Shown piece after piece: positions 1 to 8,903 of a stretch of DNA of 39,903 nt. Below the pieces are notes generated by a model that worked only from the letters and a program-made list of their open reading frames with translations, ran no database searches and was not told where the DNA came from. The position numbers and the translations under genes were made by a program. Numbering within the stretch: the stretch's first letter is position 1; every line of letters starts with the position of its first letter. Source of the DNA: CAZPZZ01 sp964591245 (GTDB lineage: Bacteria; Acidobacteriota; Vicinamibacteria; Vicinamibacterales; UBA8438); the NCBI GenBank assembly GCA_964591245.1, contig CAZPZZ010000025.1, forward strand, positions 1-39,903. Reading direction: 5' to 3'.

Positions 1-216
1 GACTCAATTGATCAAGTCGAGCTGACGGCTGTACTTGAGGATCAGACTTCGACCCTGTCGTTGTGCTGAATGAGGGCCTGGGCGAAGAGTCGCGGCGAGA
101 AATTGTAGGTCAGGTTTGTGATGAGACTTGCCCCCGGGAAGATTGATGTTGTTTCGGCTCCACCGGAGAGAGGCGTTGAGGATATCGCCTCGCCGGAAGT
201 TGAGTCCAGGGCCCCA
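1..216 (-). pseudogene. C-terminal fragment of a DUF5916-like outer-membrane protein, frameshifted and interrupted
   Basis: On the minus strand one frame reads RGDILNASLRWSRNNINLPGG and, after a one-base shift at a run of five G/C bases (131-135), the next frame continues ITNLTYNFSPRLFAQALIQ, then HNDRVEV and a TGA (42-44). The two pieces join into the kind of sequence seen near the C-terminus of DUF5916 proteins, in which an N-terminal carbohydrate-binding-like domain precedes a long beta-barrel common in Acidobacteriota. That family call is from memory of the family style, not a search. The fragment sits 80 bp downstream of rapA on the same strand, has no start codon or N-terminal part, and runs off the window edge. 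It could be a real decayed gene or two sequencing errors; the barrel-like segment is clear, the family name less so. Confidence 0.5.
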
Positions 217-293
217 GGTCACGCGGTGCTTCCAGAGATGCGAGTGTGGATTCCCAGTGGTCATGTCCGGTGGCGCAATCTTCCTTCGACGGT

Positions 294-2828
294 TTAGCGC
301 TCCGAGGAAGATACTCGAAATGCTGCAATGGCCACGGGGCGTCCACGTTCCTCGAGTGGTTGCCCCAGTCGCTGGATAAGCGTTGTCCAACCTGGTTGAC
401 GGGTCCAGTTCTCGGGTGTGACACGCCGGCTCCGCAGTGGCCGACGAGTGAGCAGCGTGGTCCATTCGGGGCGTTCCTGACCATCACGATCTATGGCGAT
501 GGCAGAGAATGTTGGCCCGTCCTTGTAGAGCCCGAGCACGCCGAAGCCTTCCGGCGCTCCGTTGATGTGTAAGAGCGCGACGCGACCTCGTGTGGTTTCG
601 TTGAGGTGTGTCAACAAACCTTCGACCAATGGATGTCCGGACCCGAAGAAGTCGATGCTTTCGTCGAGTACCGCCTCTTCACGGTCAAAGGTCCCGAGGA
701 AGCTCGATCCGGCTGGTACGCCCGGTAGGGTCTCCACGCGGGTGCGAGTCCCCAGTTCGATGGAATATCGTTGACCGTCGTGATGTTCGTCGATCTGCAG
801 ACCGAGTTGTTCCGCTGCGGCGAGTGTGACGGTCTTCGTCAATTCCTCCAGATCAGGTGGAATTCGCGCCAATATGTGTTCGGCCATTCCTCGTTGATAG
901 GGGTCTCGGTGCAGTGCGTGTAACGCAGCCGTTCGCATGCGCTCGTGAGCTTGACGGGCCTTGTGTACGGCCGGGTTCGAGGCCGCGTCGTCGAGTGGTG
1001 TTTCCCCGAGGACCAGTCGCTCGATGGTCTGCCTGACGTCGGCAAGCTCGCGATCCAGACCGCCCCAGGACTCTCGGAAGAGGCCGAGTGATTCGTAGGT
1101 GTCGACAATGGCCGCACCTATGGTGGAAGCTGGTCGAAAGTAGACGATCTCAACCGGGATCCGCCGTTCGATGCGATCGAGCCGCCCGATGCGCTGTTCT
1201 ACGGTAGAGGGGTCCCACGGTAGATCGAATAGTACGAGACGGGTGCAGAATTCGAAGTTGCGGCCCTCTCCACCACACTCGGTCGAGACGAGTAAGGATG
1301 GGCCGTTTGGTAGCCGGAACTGCGCAACTTCGATATCACGTTGTTTCGGTGGCAGGTCCTCGTGGAAGACGCCGACCCGGAGCTGTGACAGTCGACTCAT
1401 TGCACTCTTGAACAATTCGAGTGTTTCCCTGTTTGCGACAAACACAAGGGTCTTTTCACGGGCCTGTTTCCAGCGTTTTCCCATCCGTCCGAGCCAGGCG
1501 AGGCGGGGATCATGACGGTCGGCGTGTAGGGCCAGTTGGCGAAGATCATCATCGCCATCGAGGAGGCCATGCACGGCGCTTCCCGAAGCCATGACTCTGC
1601 GGAGCTTCCGCAGTTTATTTCGTCGGGTGACGGGATTTGCGGCGGGCGTTCGCTGCAGTGCGCCTTCCAGTTGGAGGTGTGGTGTCCAGTTTTTATCCGC
1701 TGAGAGGTCTACAGGGGACGGGAGCCTCGGTGGAAGCCCCGGGATGTCCTGTCTGCGGGCGGCACTGGTGCAGGGAGGGAGTGGGTGTGACCGATGGAGT
1801 CGATCTTCGATGGTTTGTTCGGTGAAGGCGTCCGGTCGAGCGAGTTCGACGAGCCGGAAGAATCCGATCGGATCCTCATCGAGCGGGGTGCCACTAAGTA
1901 GCAGGAGATTACGCCCGAGTGCGGCAATGGGGGCGATAGCTCGATACGCAGGATTCCCAGGGTGGCCAAGTGCTCGCCGCAGATGGTGAGCCTCGTCGAC
2001 AATCAGCAGGTCGATCCCGGCTTCGGCGGCCTGCTTGGTCAACTGGGGGTGGGCGCACAGGAAGTCGAGACCCACGACCGTGCGCGGGTACGCTTCGAAT
2101 GGATTGAATCCTGGCCCATATTCCCGCCCAACGTCCGTCAGTCGTTTTTCATCGAGGAGGACGAAGACCTGATGATATTTTCGCCAGAGTTCGCCAAGCC
2201 ACTGGATGGTTAAAGTTTCTGGGGCAATGACGAGCGTCCGGTTTGCACGTCCCGTCAGTAGTAGATGATTGAGAACGAGACAGGCCTCGACGGTCTTGCC
2301 AAGGCCAACCTCGTCGGCGAGAAGCCATCGGGTGGGCATACTGGCGGTGGCCTGTTCCGCTGCATAAATCTGGTGGGGTAGCAGGCGGATGCGGCCTCCC
2401 AGGAATGAGCCAAGGCCATCTGCCTCCCGGATGGCAGCCAGGTACAATGCCTCGAGGCGCAGGGCGAACGCTCCGAGAGTATCGATTTCACCTGATGCCA
2501 GTCGATCCACCAGTGATTCTTCGACATTGAGCGGCCACAGGGTTGAAGCATCGACCTCGCGTCCGTCGCTGAGTTGGACGACTCCAGCTTCTTCGTCGCT
2601 CGAGATAATCACGTCCTCGCCAGTTGCGAGGAGTGTGGCTCTTGAGCCTGGCCTGAAGTTGAGCGGGCGCAGCGCGTCCGAGTCTGTCGCTAGCGTCAGG
2701 ACCGTGTCCGTTTCTGGAAAACGCACCGTCACCCTGCGAACATCAACCGATTTCACCAGGCCCGGACCGAGATCCGGATTATGGCGATGGGTCAGCCGGT
2801 CCCCGGTTTTCCACCGTGATTCCTTCAT
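294..2828 (-). CDS. rapA: RapA-type SNF2 helicase, RNA polymerase-recycling ATPase
   Basis: An 844-residue SWI2/SNF2 ATPase. In characterised bacteria RapA binds RNA polymerase and helps release it from stalled or post-termination complexes. Residues about 5-100 look like the paired Tudor/SH3-like domains of RapA. The helicase core has motif I LADEVGLGKT (170-179), motif II DEAH (278-281), motif III LLLSGTP, motif V STECGGEGRNF and motif VI with QRIGRLDR. The C-terminal region has the RapA_C-like segment FLGTFDREEAVLDE. E. coli RapA is 968 residues, so this one is shorter, mainly in the middle and C-terminal parts. The ATG at 2828 has GGAGG a few bases upstream. A gene of unknown function lies 120 bp upstream on the same strand. 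Another SNF2 subfamily is possible but the domain order favours RapA. Confidence 0.88.
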   Translation of the reverse strand: MKESRWKTGDRLTHRHNPDLGPGLVKSVDVRRVTVRFPETDTVLTLATDSDALRPLNFRPGSRATLLATGEDVIISSDEEAGVVQLSDGREVDASTLWPLNVEESLVDRLASGEIDTLGAFALRLEALYLAAIREADGLGSFLGGRIRLLPHQIYAAEQATASMPTRWLLADEVGLGKTVEACLVLNHLLLTGRANRTLVIAPETLTIQWLGELWRKYHQVFVLLDEKRLTDVGREYGPGFNPFEAYPRTVVGLDFLCAHPQLTKQAAEAGIDLLIVDEAHHLRRALGHPGNPAYRAIAPIAALGRNLLLLSGTPLDEDPIGFFRLVELARPDAFTEQTIEDRLHRSHPLPPCTSAARRQDIPGLPPRLPSPVDLSADKNWTPHLQLEGALQRTPAANPVTRRNKLRKLRRVMASGSAVHGLLDGDDDLRQLALHADRHDPRLAWLGRMGKRWKQAREKTLVFVANRETLELFKSAMSRLSQLRVGVFHEDLPPKQRDIEVAQFRLPNGPSLLVSTECGGEGRNFEFCTRLVLFDLPWDPSTVEQRIGRLDRIERRIPVEIVYFRPASTIGAAIVDTYESLGLFRESWGGLDRELADVRQTIERLVLGETPLDDAASNPAVHKARQAHERMRTAALHALHRDPYQRGMAEHILARIPPDLEELTKTVTLAAAEQLGLQIDEHHDGQRYSIELGTRTRVETLPGVPAGSSFLGTFDREEAVLDESIDFFGSGHPLVEGLLTHLNETTRGRVALLHINGAPEGFGVLGLYKDGPTFSAIAIDRDGQERPEWTTLLTRRPLRSRRVTPENWTRQPGWTTLIQRLGQPLEERGRPVAIAAFRVSSSER

Positions 2829-2948
2829 GGTCCTCCATCACGCAACACCTCGTCGGTGTGAGTTGAGCCGGGCCGGGTCAGGGGCCGAATGTAGTCCCGT
2901 CGGTGTTTCCCGTGGAACCGAATGAGGCGTGTTTTCCGTTCAACGGCG

Positions 2949-3464
2949 TCAGGATGCGTCGGTCCCTGACAAGATCGTGTTGAGATCGGCCCAGACCTGC
3001 GGGTCGAGGACAAGCAAACTGGCGAGGTAGAGATCGACGTCGTCAGATGGAAATCCGCCCCGGAGCTGTTCCACCGCTGGACGCAACCGTTTGACAGTGA
3101 CCGGTTCGAGTTCATGATCGGTATCGATCAACCCGTCTTCATTTGGAATGCCGAGTGCATCCAGGAAAACCTGTAGGAGGTTCCGACGATGGACAAGGTG
3201 AAACGCGATCAGCAGCGAGGAGGCCAACGCATCATCCGGGCGTACGACGCGTGCGAGGTAGTCAGCGCGTCGTTCAATTGAAAGCTTCAGGACTCCGGCA
3301 ACGCGAAAATTTAGGGTGCCTGCGATGGCTTGATGTGCCTGTTCGCGCATCGGAGGATCATCGAATACGGCCCGGGCGGCCAGGGCACGGTTTGGCTTGT
3401 CCAGCGCCGACCACAGGCGTGTCGCCGTCAATTTCTCGAGGTCCAACTCTGCTAGCACGGACAT
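2949..3464 (-). CDS. Hypothetical alpha-helical protein upstream of rapA
   Basis: A 171-residue soluble protein that I do not recognise. It has no signal peptide or membrane segment and looks mostly helical, with a well conserved-looking core (ALDKPNRALAARAVFDD; PDDALASSLLIAFHLVHRRN) and a C-terminal segment VDLYLASLLVLDPQVW. I chose the ATG at 3464 because GGAG (3471-3474) sits six bases before it. The frame stays open upstream to a TTG at 3521, which would add 19 residues but has no ribosome-binding site. It lies 120 bp upstream of rapA in the same direction, so cotranscription is likely and some link to transcription is possible, but nothing in the sequence shows a function. Confidence 0.7.
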   Translation of the reverse strand: MSVLAELDLEKLTATRLWSALDKPNRALAARAVFDDPPMREQAHQAIAGTLNFRVAGVLKLSIERRADYLARVVRPDDALASSLLIAFHLVHRRNLLQVFLDALGIPNEDGLIDTDHELEPVTVKRLRPAVEQLRGGFPSDDVDLYLASLLVLDPQVWADLNTILSGTDAS

Positions 3465-3790
3465 TTCATACTCCGTCGATAATGCGGGTTCCTGCTCATG
3501 TCGAGCCGTCGAATTCCTCAACGCTCCGAGTACGATAGGTCGATTTCAATGAGCCCCACGGCGTGGTCATTCTACCGTGTCGACAGAACATCAAAAATCC
3601 GACGAATGGTGTTGGGGTAATACCGCGAGGCGGTCATGAGCGGCGCGGTGGCGGATATAATCGGTCGCCTCCATTGGCGTTACGGGGCTTTCTGTGGTTC
3701 CCGTGCGGCGTCGCGTGCGGCAATGCTGCGCGGGAGGAATATTCTGCTGGACGAGGGAACAGCCCATACCCACACAGGGAGCACGAGACT
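3465..3790. promoter_or_regulatory. Divergent intergenic region with a candidate TATAAT promoter
   Basis: This 326-bp gap separates the divergent unknown gene (minus) and the NIPSNAP-like gene (plus). A perfect TATAAT lies at 3656-3661 on the plus strand, but the matching -35 position (GTCATG, 3633-3638) is poor. If used, it would give a 5' leader of about 120 nt. A small inverted repeat ACCGC-GAG-GCGGT lies at 3622-3634, just upstream of the -35 position, and could be an operator. The long frame running into the NIPSNAP-like gene from 3563 is Arg/Gly/Pro rich and does not look like protein. I see no RNA gene here. Confidence 0.35.
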
Positions 3791-4087
3791 ATGACCGTAG
3801 CGCACCTTCGCACGTACACCATCAATAAAGGGCAAATGGAGAGCTGGTTGGAGCTGTTTCAGAACCATATCCTCCCGCTGCTTCGGGAGCATGACATCAC
3901 CGTCGACGGGACGTGGGTGAATGGTGACCGGAGTCAGTTCATTTGGGTCCGGAGCTACGGCGAGACTGACGCCGAACTGGAGCGGAAAGAGGCAGCATTC
4001 TACGGGTCGGCGTGGTGGCAGGCGAATGTCGACCGGGTGCGCGGTCACCTCGCCCATCGCGAGATCACGCTTATTCGATCCGTTTAG
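3791..4087 (+). CDS. NIPSNAP-family small protein
   Basis: A 98-residue protein with the ferredoxin-like dimeric alpha-beta-barrel style of NIPSNAP and related monooxygenase-fold proteins: an N-terminal strand HLRTYTINKGQ, a helix MESWLELFQNHILPLLREHD, a strand ITVDGTW, then FIWVRSY, a helix around ELERKEAAFYGSAWW and a final strand EITLIRSV. Such proteins are small cytoplasmic factors, mostly of unknown role. I start it at ATG 3791, with GGGA ten bases upstream. The frame is open back to 3563 but that extension has a non-protein composition. It is followed 244 bp later by citrate synthase on the same strand, with no terminator seen between them. Confidence 0.75.
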   Translation: MTVAHLRTYTINKGQMESWLELFQNHILPLLREHDITVDGTWVNGDRSQFIWVRSYGETDAELERKEAAFYGSAWWQANVDRVRGHLAHREITLIRSV

Positions 4088-4331
4088 CGTTATGGGTGGA
4101 CGGCTGAGCCGATAGATGGAGGAGGATCGCAGGGACGGGGTGAACCACAGCGTGGTTTGGTTTCCTCGCGAGCCCTTGCATGGTTTACGGCTCGTCTCGT
4201 ACGTCAGCGTCTTCTGTGTCAGCGACGTGTCTCGTGATCGGATGGGTTCTGCACGATGTCGGCTTGTGGGATCATGCCACTGCTGGCCGACCGGTGGAAT
4301 GCAGTGAAGGCCAGGAGGGTGGGGGAGGAGG

Positions 4332-5468
4332 ATGGCTGAGGCAAACACAGGGTCCGGGCTCGAGGGGGTGATCGCCACCACGTCGAGAATCTGTTACCTC
4401 GACGGTCGACGAGGGGTGTTGGCCTATTGTGGATACGACATCCACGATTTGGCTCGGTCGGCGACGTTCGAAGAGGTCTGTTTTCTGCTGTGGCACCGGC
4501 GTTTGCCGACGCGGGCCGAGCTTGGTGATCTGCAGACTGAGTTGATTCGTCATCGGACGCTGCCAGATCCCGTGCTTCGCTTGCTTCGCTCCCTTCCGTC
4601 CGGCGACCTGATGGATGCCGTTCGGACGGGGCTCTCAATGCTGGCTCACTTTGATCCAGATGCGGGTGATAGGTCTCCGGGCGCCGCTATGCGTCAGGCT
4701 ATCCGTCTCACGGCCCAGACTGGGACGCTCGTGGCTACCCTCGGGCGTCTTGCGAGCGGCCGGGCGCCGGTATCACCTGATCCGGTGCTTGGACATGCGG
4801 GCAACTTCTTGTACTTACTCAGCGGTGAGCGTCCCAATGCGCTTGCGACCAGGGCCTTTGACGTTTCGTTGATTTTGCACGCTGACCATGAACTTAACGC
4901 GTCAACGTTTGCCGCTCGTGTGGCTGCCGCGACTCTGACGGATCTCTATTCGACGCTTGTGGTCGGCGCGGCTACGCTGAAGGGACCGTTGCATGGTGGA
5001 GCCAACGCTGCCGTCATGAAGATGCTCCTCGACATCGGTGAAGATGCCGACGATGCCCGTGTGGGGGACCAGATACGGGCGATGTTAGCCCGCAAAGAGC
5101 GTGTCCCCGGGTTTGGACATCGTGTTTACCGCACGGAGGACCCTCGAGCGACCCATTTGCGGCAAATGTCCCATGACCTTGGTCGTCAGACAGGCAACAG
5201 TCGATGGTTTGAAATCTCTCAACGCATTGAGGACGTGATGAAGGAAGAAACCGGTATCGATGCCAACGTGGACTTTTATTCGGCATCGACCTATCACGCG
5301 TTGGGGCTAGATCTTGAACTTTTCACGCCGATCTTCGTTGCGAGCCGTGTGGCCGGATGGACGGCGCATGTGCTCGAGCAATACACGAACAATCGACTCA
5401 TCAGGCCACGAGCCGACTATGTCGGTCCAGAATATCCGCAAATTTTTGTGCCACTACCCGATCGGTAA
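4332..5468 (+). CDS. Citrate synthase (or 2-methylcitrate synthase), short bacterial type
   Basis: A 378-residue citrate synthase of the short type found in Bacillus and archaea; it condenses acetyl-CoA with oxaloacetate at the entry of the TCA cycle. The catalytic residues expected for the family are visible: His221 in LKGPLHGGAN, His263 in GFGHRVYRTEDPR and Asp314 in NVDFYSAS, along with the HADHELNAS segment near 183-191. The start is ATG 4332 behind a purine-rich GGGGGAGGAGG. Short-type citrate synthases and 2-methylcitrate synthases cannot be told apart from motifs alone, and no prpB or prpD neighbour favours the methylcitrate role. It sits 86 bp upstream of lepA on the same strand. Confidence 0.88.
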   Translation: MAEANTGSGLEGVIATTSRICYLDGRRGVLAYCGYDIHDLARSATFEEVCFLLWHRRLPTRAELGDLQTELIRHRTLPDPVLRLLRSLPSGDLMDAVRTGLSMLAHFDPDAGDRSPGAAMRQAIRLTAQTGTLVATLGRLASGRAPVSPDPVLGHAGNFLYLLSGERPNALATRAFDVSLILHADHELNASTFAARVAAATLTDLYSTLVVGAATLKGPLHGGANAAVMKMLLDIGEDADDARVGDQIRAMLARKERVPGFGHRVYRTEDPRATHLRQMSHDLGRQTGNSRWFEISQRIEDVMKEETGIDANVDFYSASTYHALGLDLELFTPIFVASRVAGWTAHVLEQYTNNRLIRPRADYVGPEYPQIFVPLPDR

Positions 5469-5518
5469 AATGGGCTGCGCACCAGATTTCTTATCACCCT
5501 GCGCTGGGTTCGCAGGGG

Positions 5519-5542
5519 TTGACGCGGTTCGCAGACTATAAT
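5519..5542 (+). promoter_or_regulatory. Candidate promoter element before lepA with perfect TATAAT
   Basis: A perfect TATAAT occupies 5537-5542, and a TTGACG lies at 5519-5524. The 12-base spacing is too short for a standard sigma-70 promoter, so the TATAAT may act alone or with an unseen -35. Transcription would begin near 5549, leaving a leader of only about six bases before the lepA ATG at 5555, which has no Shine-Dalgarno sequence. thiC shows a similar arrangement. Confidence 0.4.
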
Positions 5543-5554
5543 GGCCATTCGTTC

Positions 5555-7360
5555 ATGGAACAACGCCGCATCCGTAACTTCTCCATTATTGCCCACATCG
5601 ATCACGGGAAATCGACCCTTGCCGATCGATTTCTCGAGATTGTTGGTGCCCTCCGTCCACGAGAGATGGAGGCGCAGGTACTTGACTCCATGGACCTGGA
5701 GCGCGAGCGGGGCATTACCATCAAGGCGCATGCGGTGCGGCTTACCTACACGCCCGAGAGTGGCGGCGATCCGTACATCTTGAACCTTATAGACACGCCG
5801 GGACATGTGGACTTCTCGTATGAGGTCACTCGTGCGCTAACGGCCTGTGAGGGCGCGGTACTGCTGGTTGACGCTTCCCAGGGCGTCGAAGCACAAACGG
5901 TGGCCAACGCCTATCTCGCGGTTGACCAGAACCTCGAGATCTTGCCGGTCGTCAATAAGATCGACCTGCCCGGCGCTCAGCCAGAGGAGACGACCAGACA
6001 GATCGAAGAGATCGTCGGTCTGGACGCGACTGATGCCATCCTGGCCAGCGCGAAAGAGGGAGCAGGCGCACGCGCCGTCCTCGATGCGGTAGTCGATCGC
6101 GTACCGCCTCCGACGGGAGACCGGGATGCCTCCCTCAAAGCATTGATCTTTGATTCTTGGTACGACTCCTATCGGGGAGTCATCGTACTGGTTCGTGTGA
6201 TTGATGGGGTCATTCGATCCGGCACGAAGATCCGATTGATGGCGCGCGGATCCGATCACGAGGTCGAGCAGGTTGGCGTGTTTTCTCCTAAACCTGAAAC
6301 CGTGCAGGAGCTGGGGGTGGGAGAGGTTGGTTTCGTCATTGCGGGTATCAAGACGGTGAGCGACGCCCAGATCGGCGACACCCTGACGGAAGCGGCACGA
6401 CCCACGGCGATCGCGTGCGCCGGGTTCACCGAGATGAAGCCGATGGTGTTCGCGGGTCTCTATCCGGTCGAAGGACACCAGTACAGTGAGTTGCGTGAGG
6501 CGCTTGAGAAGCTCAGATTGAATGATTCATCATTCTTTTTCGAACCAGAAACCTCTACCGCGCTGGGCTTTGGCTTTCGCTGTGGGTTCCTCGGATTGCT
6601 GCATTTGGAGATCATCCAGGAGCGACTCGAGCGTGAGTACGACATGGATCTGGTCACGACCGCACCGGGCGTGCTCTATCGGGTGACTACGACTGATGGT
6701 GAGATTCTCGAGATCGATAGCCCGGCCAAGCTGCCCGACGCGGGTCGGATCGTGGCCCTGGAGGAACCTATCATCACGGCGATGATCTTGACGCCGGCCG
6801 ATCACGTTGGTGGCATTTTGCAGTTGTGTCAAGAGAAGCGGGGTGTGCAGAAGGGGTTGGAGTACCTGGCTTCGAATCGGGTGATGATTACCTACGAACT
6901 CCCGTTCAATGAGGTGGTGCTCGATTTTTACGACAAGCTCAAGACCCTTTCTCGTGGCTATGCCTCGCTTGATTATCAGGTTACCGGGTTTTGGACGTCG
7001 CCGCTTGTGAAGCTGGACTTGATTGTCAATGGCGACCCGGTTGATGCGCTGTCGATCATCGTGCACAAAGAGAGTGCCTACGCGCGTGGCCGCGGACTGG
7101 CTATCAAGCTCCGAAAGCTCATTCCACGCCAGATGTTCGAGGTGGCGATTCAGGCCACGATAGGAGGCCGGATCGTTGCTCGTGAGTCGGTCAAAGCGCT
7201 CCGGAAGAACGTACTCGCGAAATGCTATGGCGGAGACATCTCGAGAAAACGTAAGCTTTTAGAGAAGCAAAAAGAAGGTAAGCGGAGAATGAAACGTGTC
7301 GGCCGGGTCGAAATTCCGCAGGAAGCCTTCCTGGCCGTGTTGACGGTAGACAGCGAATAG
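5555..7360 (+). CDS. lepA: Elongation factor 4 (LepA GTPase)
   Basis: A 601-residue translational GTPase, matching the usual length of about 600. LepA/EF4 binds the ribosome and acts in back-translocation or in initiation and assembly under stress. G1 is AHIDHGKST (13-21), the switch II motif is DTPGHVDF, and G4 is NKID. The LepA-specific C-terminal domain is visible, with FRCGFLGLLHLEI in the elbow region and the tail GDISRKRKLLEKQKEGKRRM that reaches the peptidyl-transferase centre. The frame is open upstream to 5357, but that part overlaps the citrate synthase gene and family alignment begins at ATG 5555 (MEQRRIRNFSII). It is followed 28 bp later by signal peptidase I, the usual lepA-lepB pair. 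Confidence 0.97.
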   Translation: MEQRRIRNFSIIAHIDHGKSTLADRFLEIVGALRPREMEAQVLDSMDLERERGITIKAHAVRLTYTPESGGDPYILNLIDTPGHVDFSYEVTRALTACEGAVLLVDASQGVEAQTVANAYLAVDQNLEILPVVNKIDLPGAQPEETTRQIEEIVGLDATDAILASAKEGAGARAVLDAVVDRVPPPTGDRDASLKALIFDSWYDSYRGVIVLVRVIDGVIRSGTKIRLMARGSDHEVEQVGVFSPKPETVQELGVGEVGFVIAGIKTVSDAQIGDTLTEAARPTAIACAGFTEMKPMVFAGLYPVEGHQYSELREALEKLRLNDSSFFFEPETSTALGFGFRCGFLGLLHLEIIQERLEREYDMDLVTTAPGVLYRVTTTDGEILEIDSPAKLPDAGRIVALEEPIITAMILTPADHVGGILQLCQEKRGVQKGLEYLASNRVMITYELPFNEVVLDFYDKLKTLSRGYASLDYQVTGFWTSPLVKLDLIVNGDPVDALSIIVHKESAYARGRGLAIKLRKLIPRQMFEVAIQATIGGRIVARESVKALRKNVLAKCYGGDISRKRKLLEKQKEGKRRMKRVGRVEIPQEAFLAVLTVDSE

Positions 7361-7388
7361 CCCCCCAGACGGGTGGTTGATCGACGTT

Positions 7389-8078
7389 ATGACTCAAACT
7401 GCGGCGTTCAGGAAATCCACGGCACGGGAGTATTTCGAATCGATTGTCATTGCGGTCGTTCTCGCGCTCTTCTTGCGGACGTGGGTGGTGCAGGCTTTCA
7501 AGATCCCTACGGGGTCAATGGAGGAGAACCTGCTCATCGGTGATCACCTGCTCGTCAACAAGTTCGTGTACGGACCAACGTCGACGGCGTTCGAGCGGAG
7601 TTTGTTGCCTATCGGCGAAGTCGCGCGTGGCGATGTCCTCGTTTTCAAGTATCCGGAAGAACCAGAGAGGGATTTCATCAAGCGCGTCATCGGTCTTCCT
7701 GGGGAGACGATTGAAGCAAAACAAGGACGTGTCTTCATCGATGGCGTCGCTATCGATGAGCCTTATCTAGATTTGATGCGTCCTGGGGGGCGTCTCCCAC
7801 CAGACCTCCGGGGTACCTTTGGTCCGCTAGTCGTGCCGGCCGGGAATTACTTCATGATGGGGGACAATCGCGGAGATTCCCAGGATAGTCGGTACTGGGG
7901 TGCGCTGCCGGCGAGTTATATCAAGGGCCGAGCGTTCGTACTGTACTGGTCGTACGAGTCGGAGAGTGAGTTCTATGCAGACGTGGGCATAGGGGCAACC
8001 CTGCGCCGACTGGGTTCGGCGGTCACACATCTCTTTACCCGCACGCGTTGGGACCGAATCTTGATGGGGGTGCCGTGA
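7389..8078 (+). CDS. lepB: Signal peptidase I
   Basis: A 229-residue membrane serine protease that removes signal peptides from proteins exported through Sec. One N-terminal membrane segment (about 18-37, SIVIAVVLALFLRTWVVQAF) anchors it. The catalytic serine is Ser43 in PTGSMEENLLIGD and the general base is Lys98 in RDFIKRVIGLPGE. The later conserved box GDNRGDSQDSRYWG is present. I use ATG 7389; an in-frame TTG at 7377 is an alternative and would add four residues. It follows lepA by 28 bp and was probably cotranscribed with it. The product should serve the Sec-dependent exported proteins encoded elsewhere in the window. Confidence 0.95.
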   Translation: MTQTAAFRKSTAREYFESIVIAVVLALFLRTWVVQAFKIPTGSMEENLLIGDHLLVNKFVYGPTSTAFERSLLPIGEVARGDVLVFKYPEEPERDFIKRVIGLPGETIEAKQGRVFIDGVAIDEPYLDLMRPGGRLPPDLRGTFGPLVVPAGNYFMMGDNRGDSQDSRYWGALPASYIKGRAFVLYWSYESESEFYADVGIGATLRRLGSAVTHLFTRTRWDRILMGVP

Positions 8079-8172
8079 CGCATCCTCTCAGCGCGACACC
8101 GTCGATTGTCCGTTCAATGGAAACGGAGCGATGATCTCGCCTACGGTGCTTCTTGCATTCCCCTTGTTCTCG

Positions 8173-8901
8173 CTAGCGGTTGTCGTGTGAGATCTGTGGT
8201 GTTGGCCGAGGGCCGAACAGTGCTGTACCCACCCGTACGAGTGTCGCGCCTTCCTCAATAGCTACCTCGAAATCGTGACTCATTCCCATTGAGAGGTGAT
8301 CCAGTTGGATCGGCGACGGCGCGAGCGGCCTGAGTTCGTCTCGGAAGAGTCGGAGGCGCCGGAAGTAGTGACGGGTGCGCTCTGGGTCCTCTGACCACGG
8401 CGGAAGTACCATCAGACCTCGAATGCGAACCGCTGTGCATGCGCCGGCGGCATCGACGATCTGCCGGACCTCTGTTTCGGTTGCCCCATGCTTGGAGGGT
8501 TCGCCGGCCAGATCGACCTGCAAGAGCACATTCGGTGAGCACCCGGCTTGGTCGGCCGCCTGATCCAGGCGTTGCAACAGGTTCAGGCTGTCTACCGTAT
8601 GAATCCAATCGAACGCGGAAACTGCTTTGCGTGCCTTGTTCGATTGGAGGTGTCCGATAAGGTGCCAATGAATGTTGGTATCTTGGCTCTTGGCCTGTTT
8701 CTGTATGGCCTCTTGGACTTTGTTTTCGCCAAGATCTACAAGTCCGGCTGCAATGGCCGCGTCAACATAGGTCCTGTCGAAGGTCTTGGTCACTGCGATG
8801 AGCCGAATCTCGTCTGGGTTTCGGCTCACGCGGGCTGCTGCACTCCGGATGCGTTCGGAGATGGACTGCAGTCGTGAGGTGATGGTCTTTTCTAGTGCCA
8901 T
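8173..8901 (-). CDS. yggS: YggS-family PLP homeostasis protein
   Basis: A 242-residue member of the YggS/PROSC family, which binds pyridoxal 5'-phosphate and keeps vitamin B6 and amino-acid pools balanced rather than catalysing a reaction. The PLP lysine is Lys39 in LIAVTKTF. Other family motifs are GENKVQEA, WHLIGHLQSNK, LLQVDLAGEPSKHG, GLMVLPPW and LSMGMSHDFEVAIEEGAT, ending with RVGTALFG. The ATG lies only two bases after the stop of the TPR gene, indicating translational coupling. It is the last gene of the glyA-dinG-TPR-yggS run. The convergent lepB gene ends 94 bp away, and no clear terminator is seen between them. Confidence 0.95.
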   Translation of the reverse strand: MALEKTITSRLQSISERIRSAAARVSRNPDEIRLIAVTKTFDRTYVDAAIAAGLVDLGENKVQEAIQKQAKSQDTNIHWHLIGHLQSNKARKAVSAFDWIHTVDSLNLLQRLDQAADQAGCSPNVLLQVDLAGEPSKHGATETEVRQIVDAAGACTAVRIRGLMVLPPWSEDPERTRHYFRRLRLFRDELRPLAPSPIQLDHLSMGMSHDFEVAIEEGATLVRVGTALFGPRPTPQISHDNR

Positions 8902-8903
8902 CG

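Noticed and set aside
3680..4381. 233-codon minus-strand frame across the NIPSNAP-like gene and the next gap
   Set aside because: It overlaps a recognisable plus-strand protein and has Pro/Arg/Ser-rich composition with no motif.
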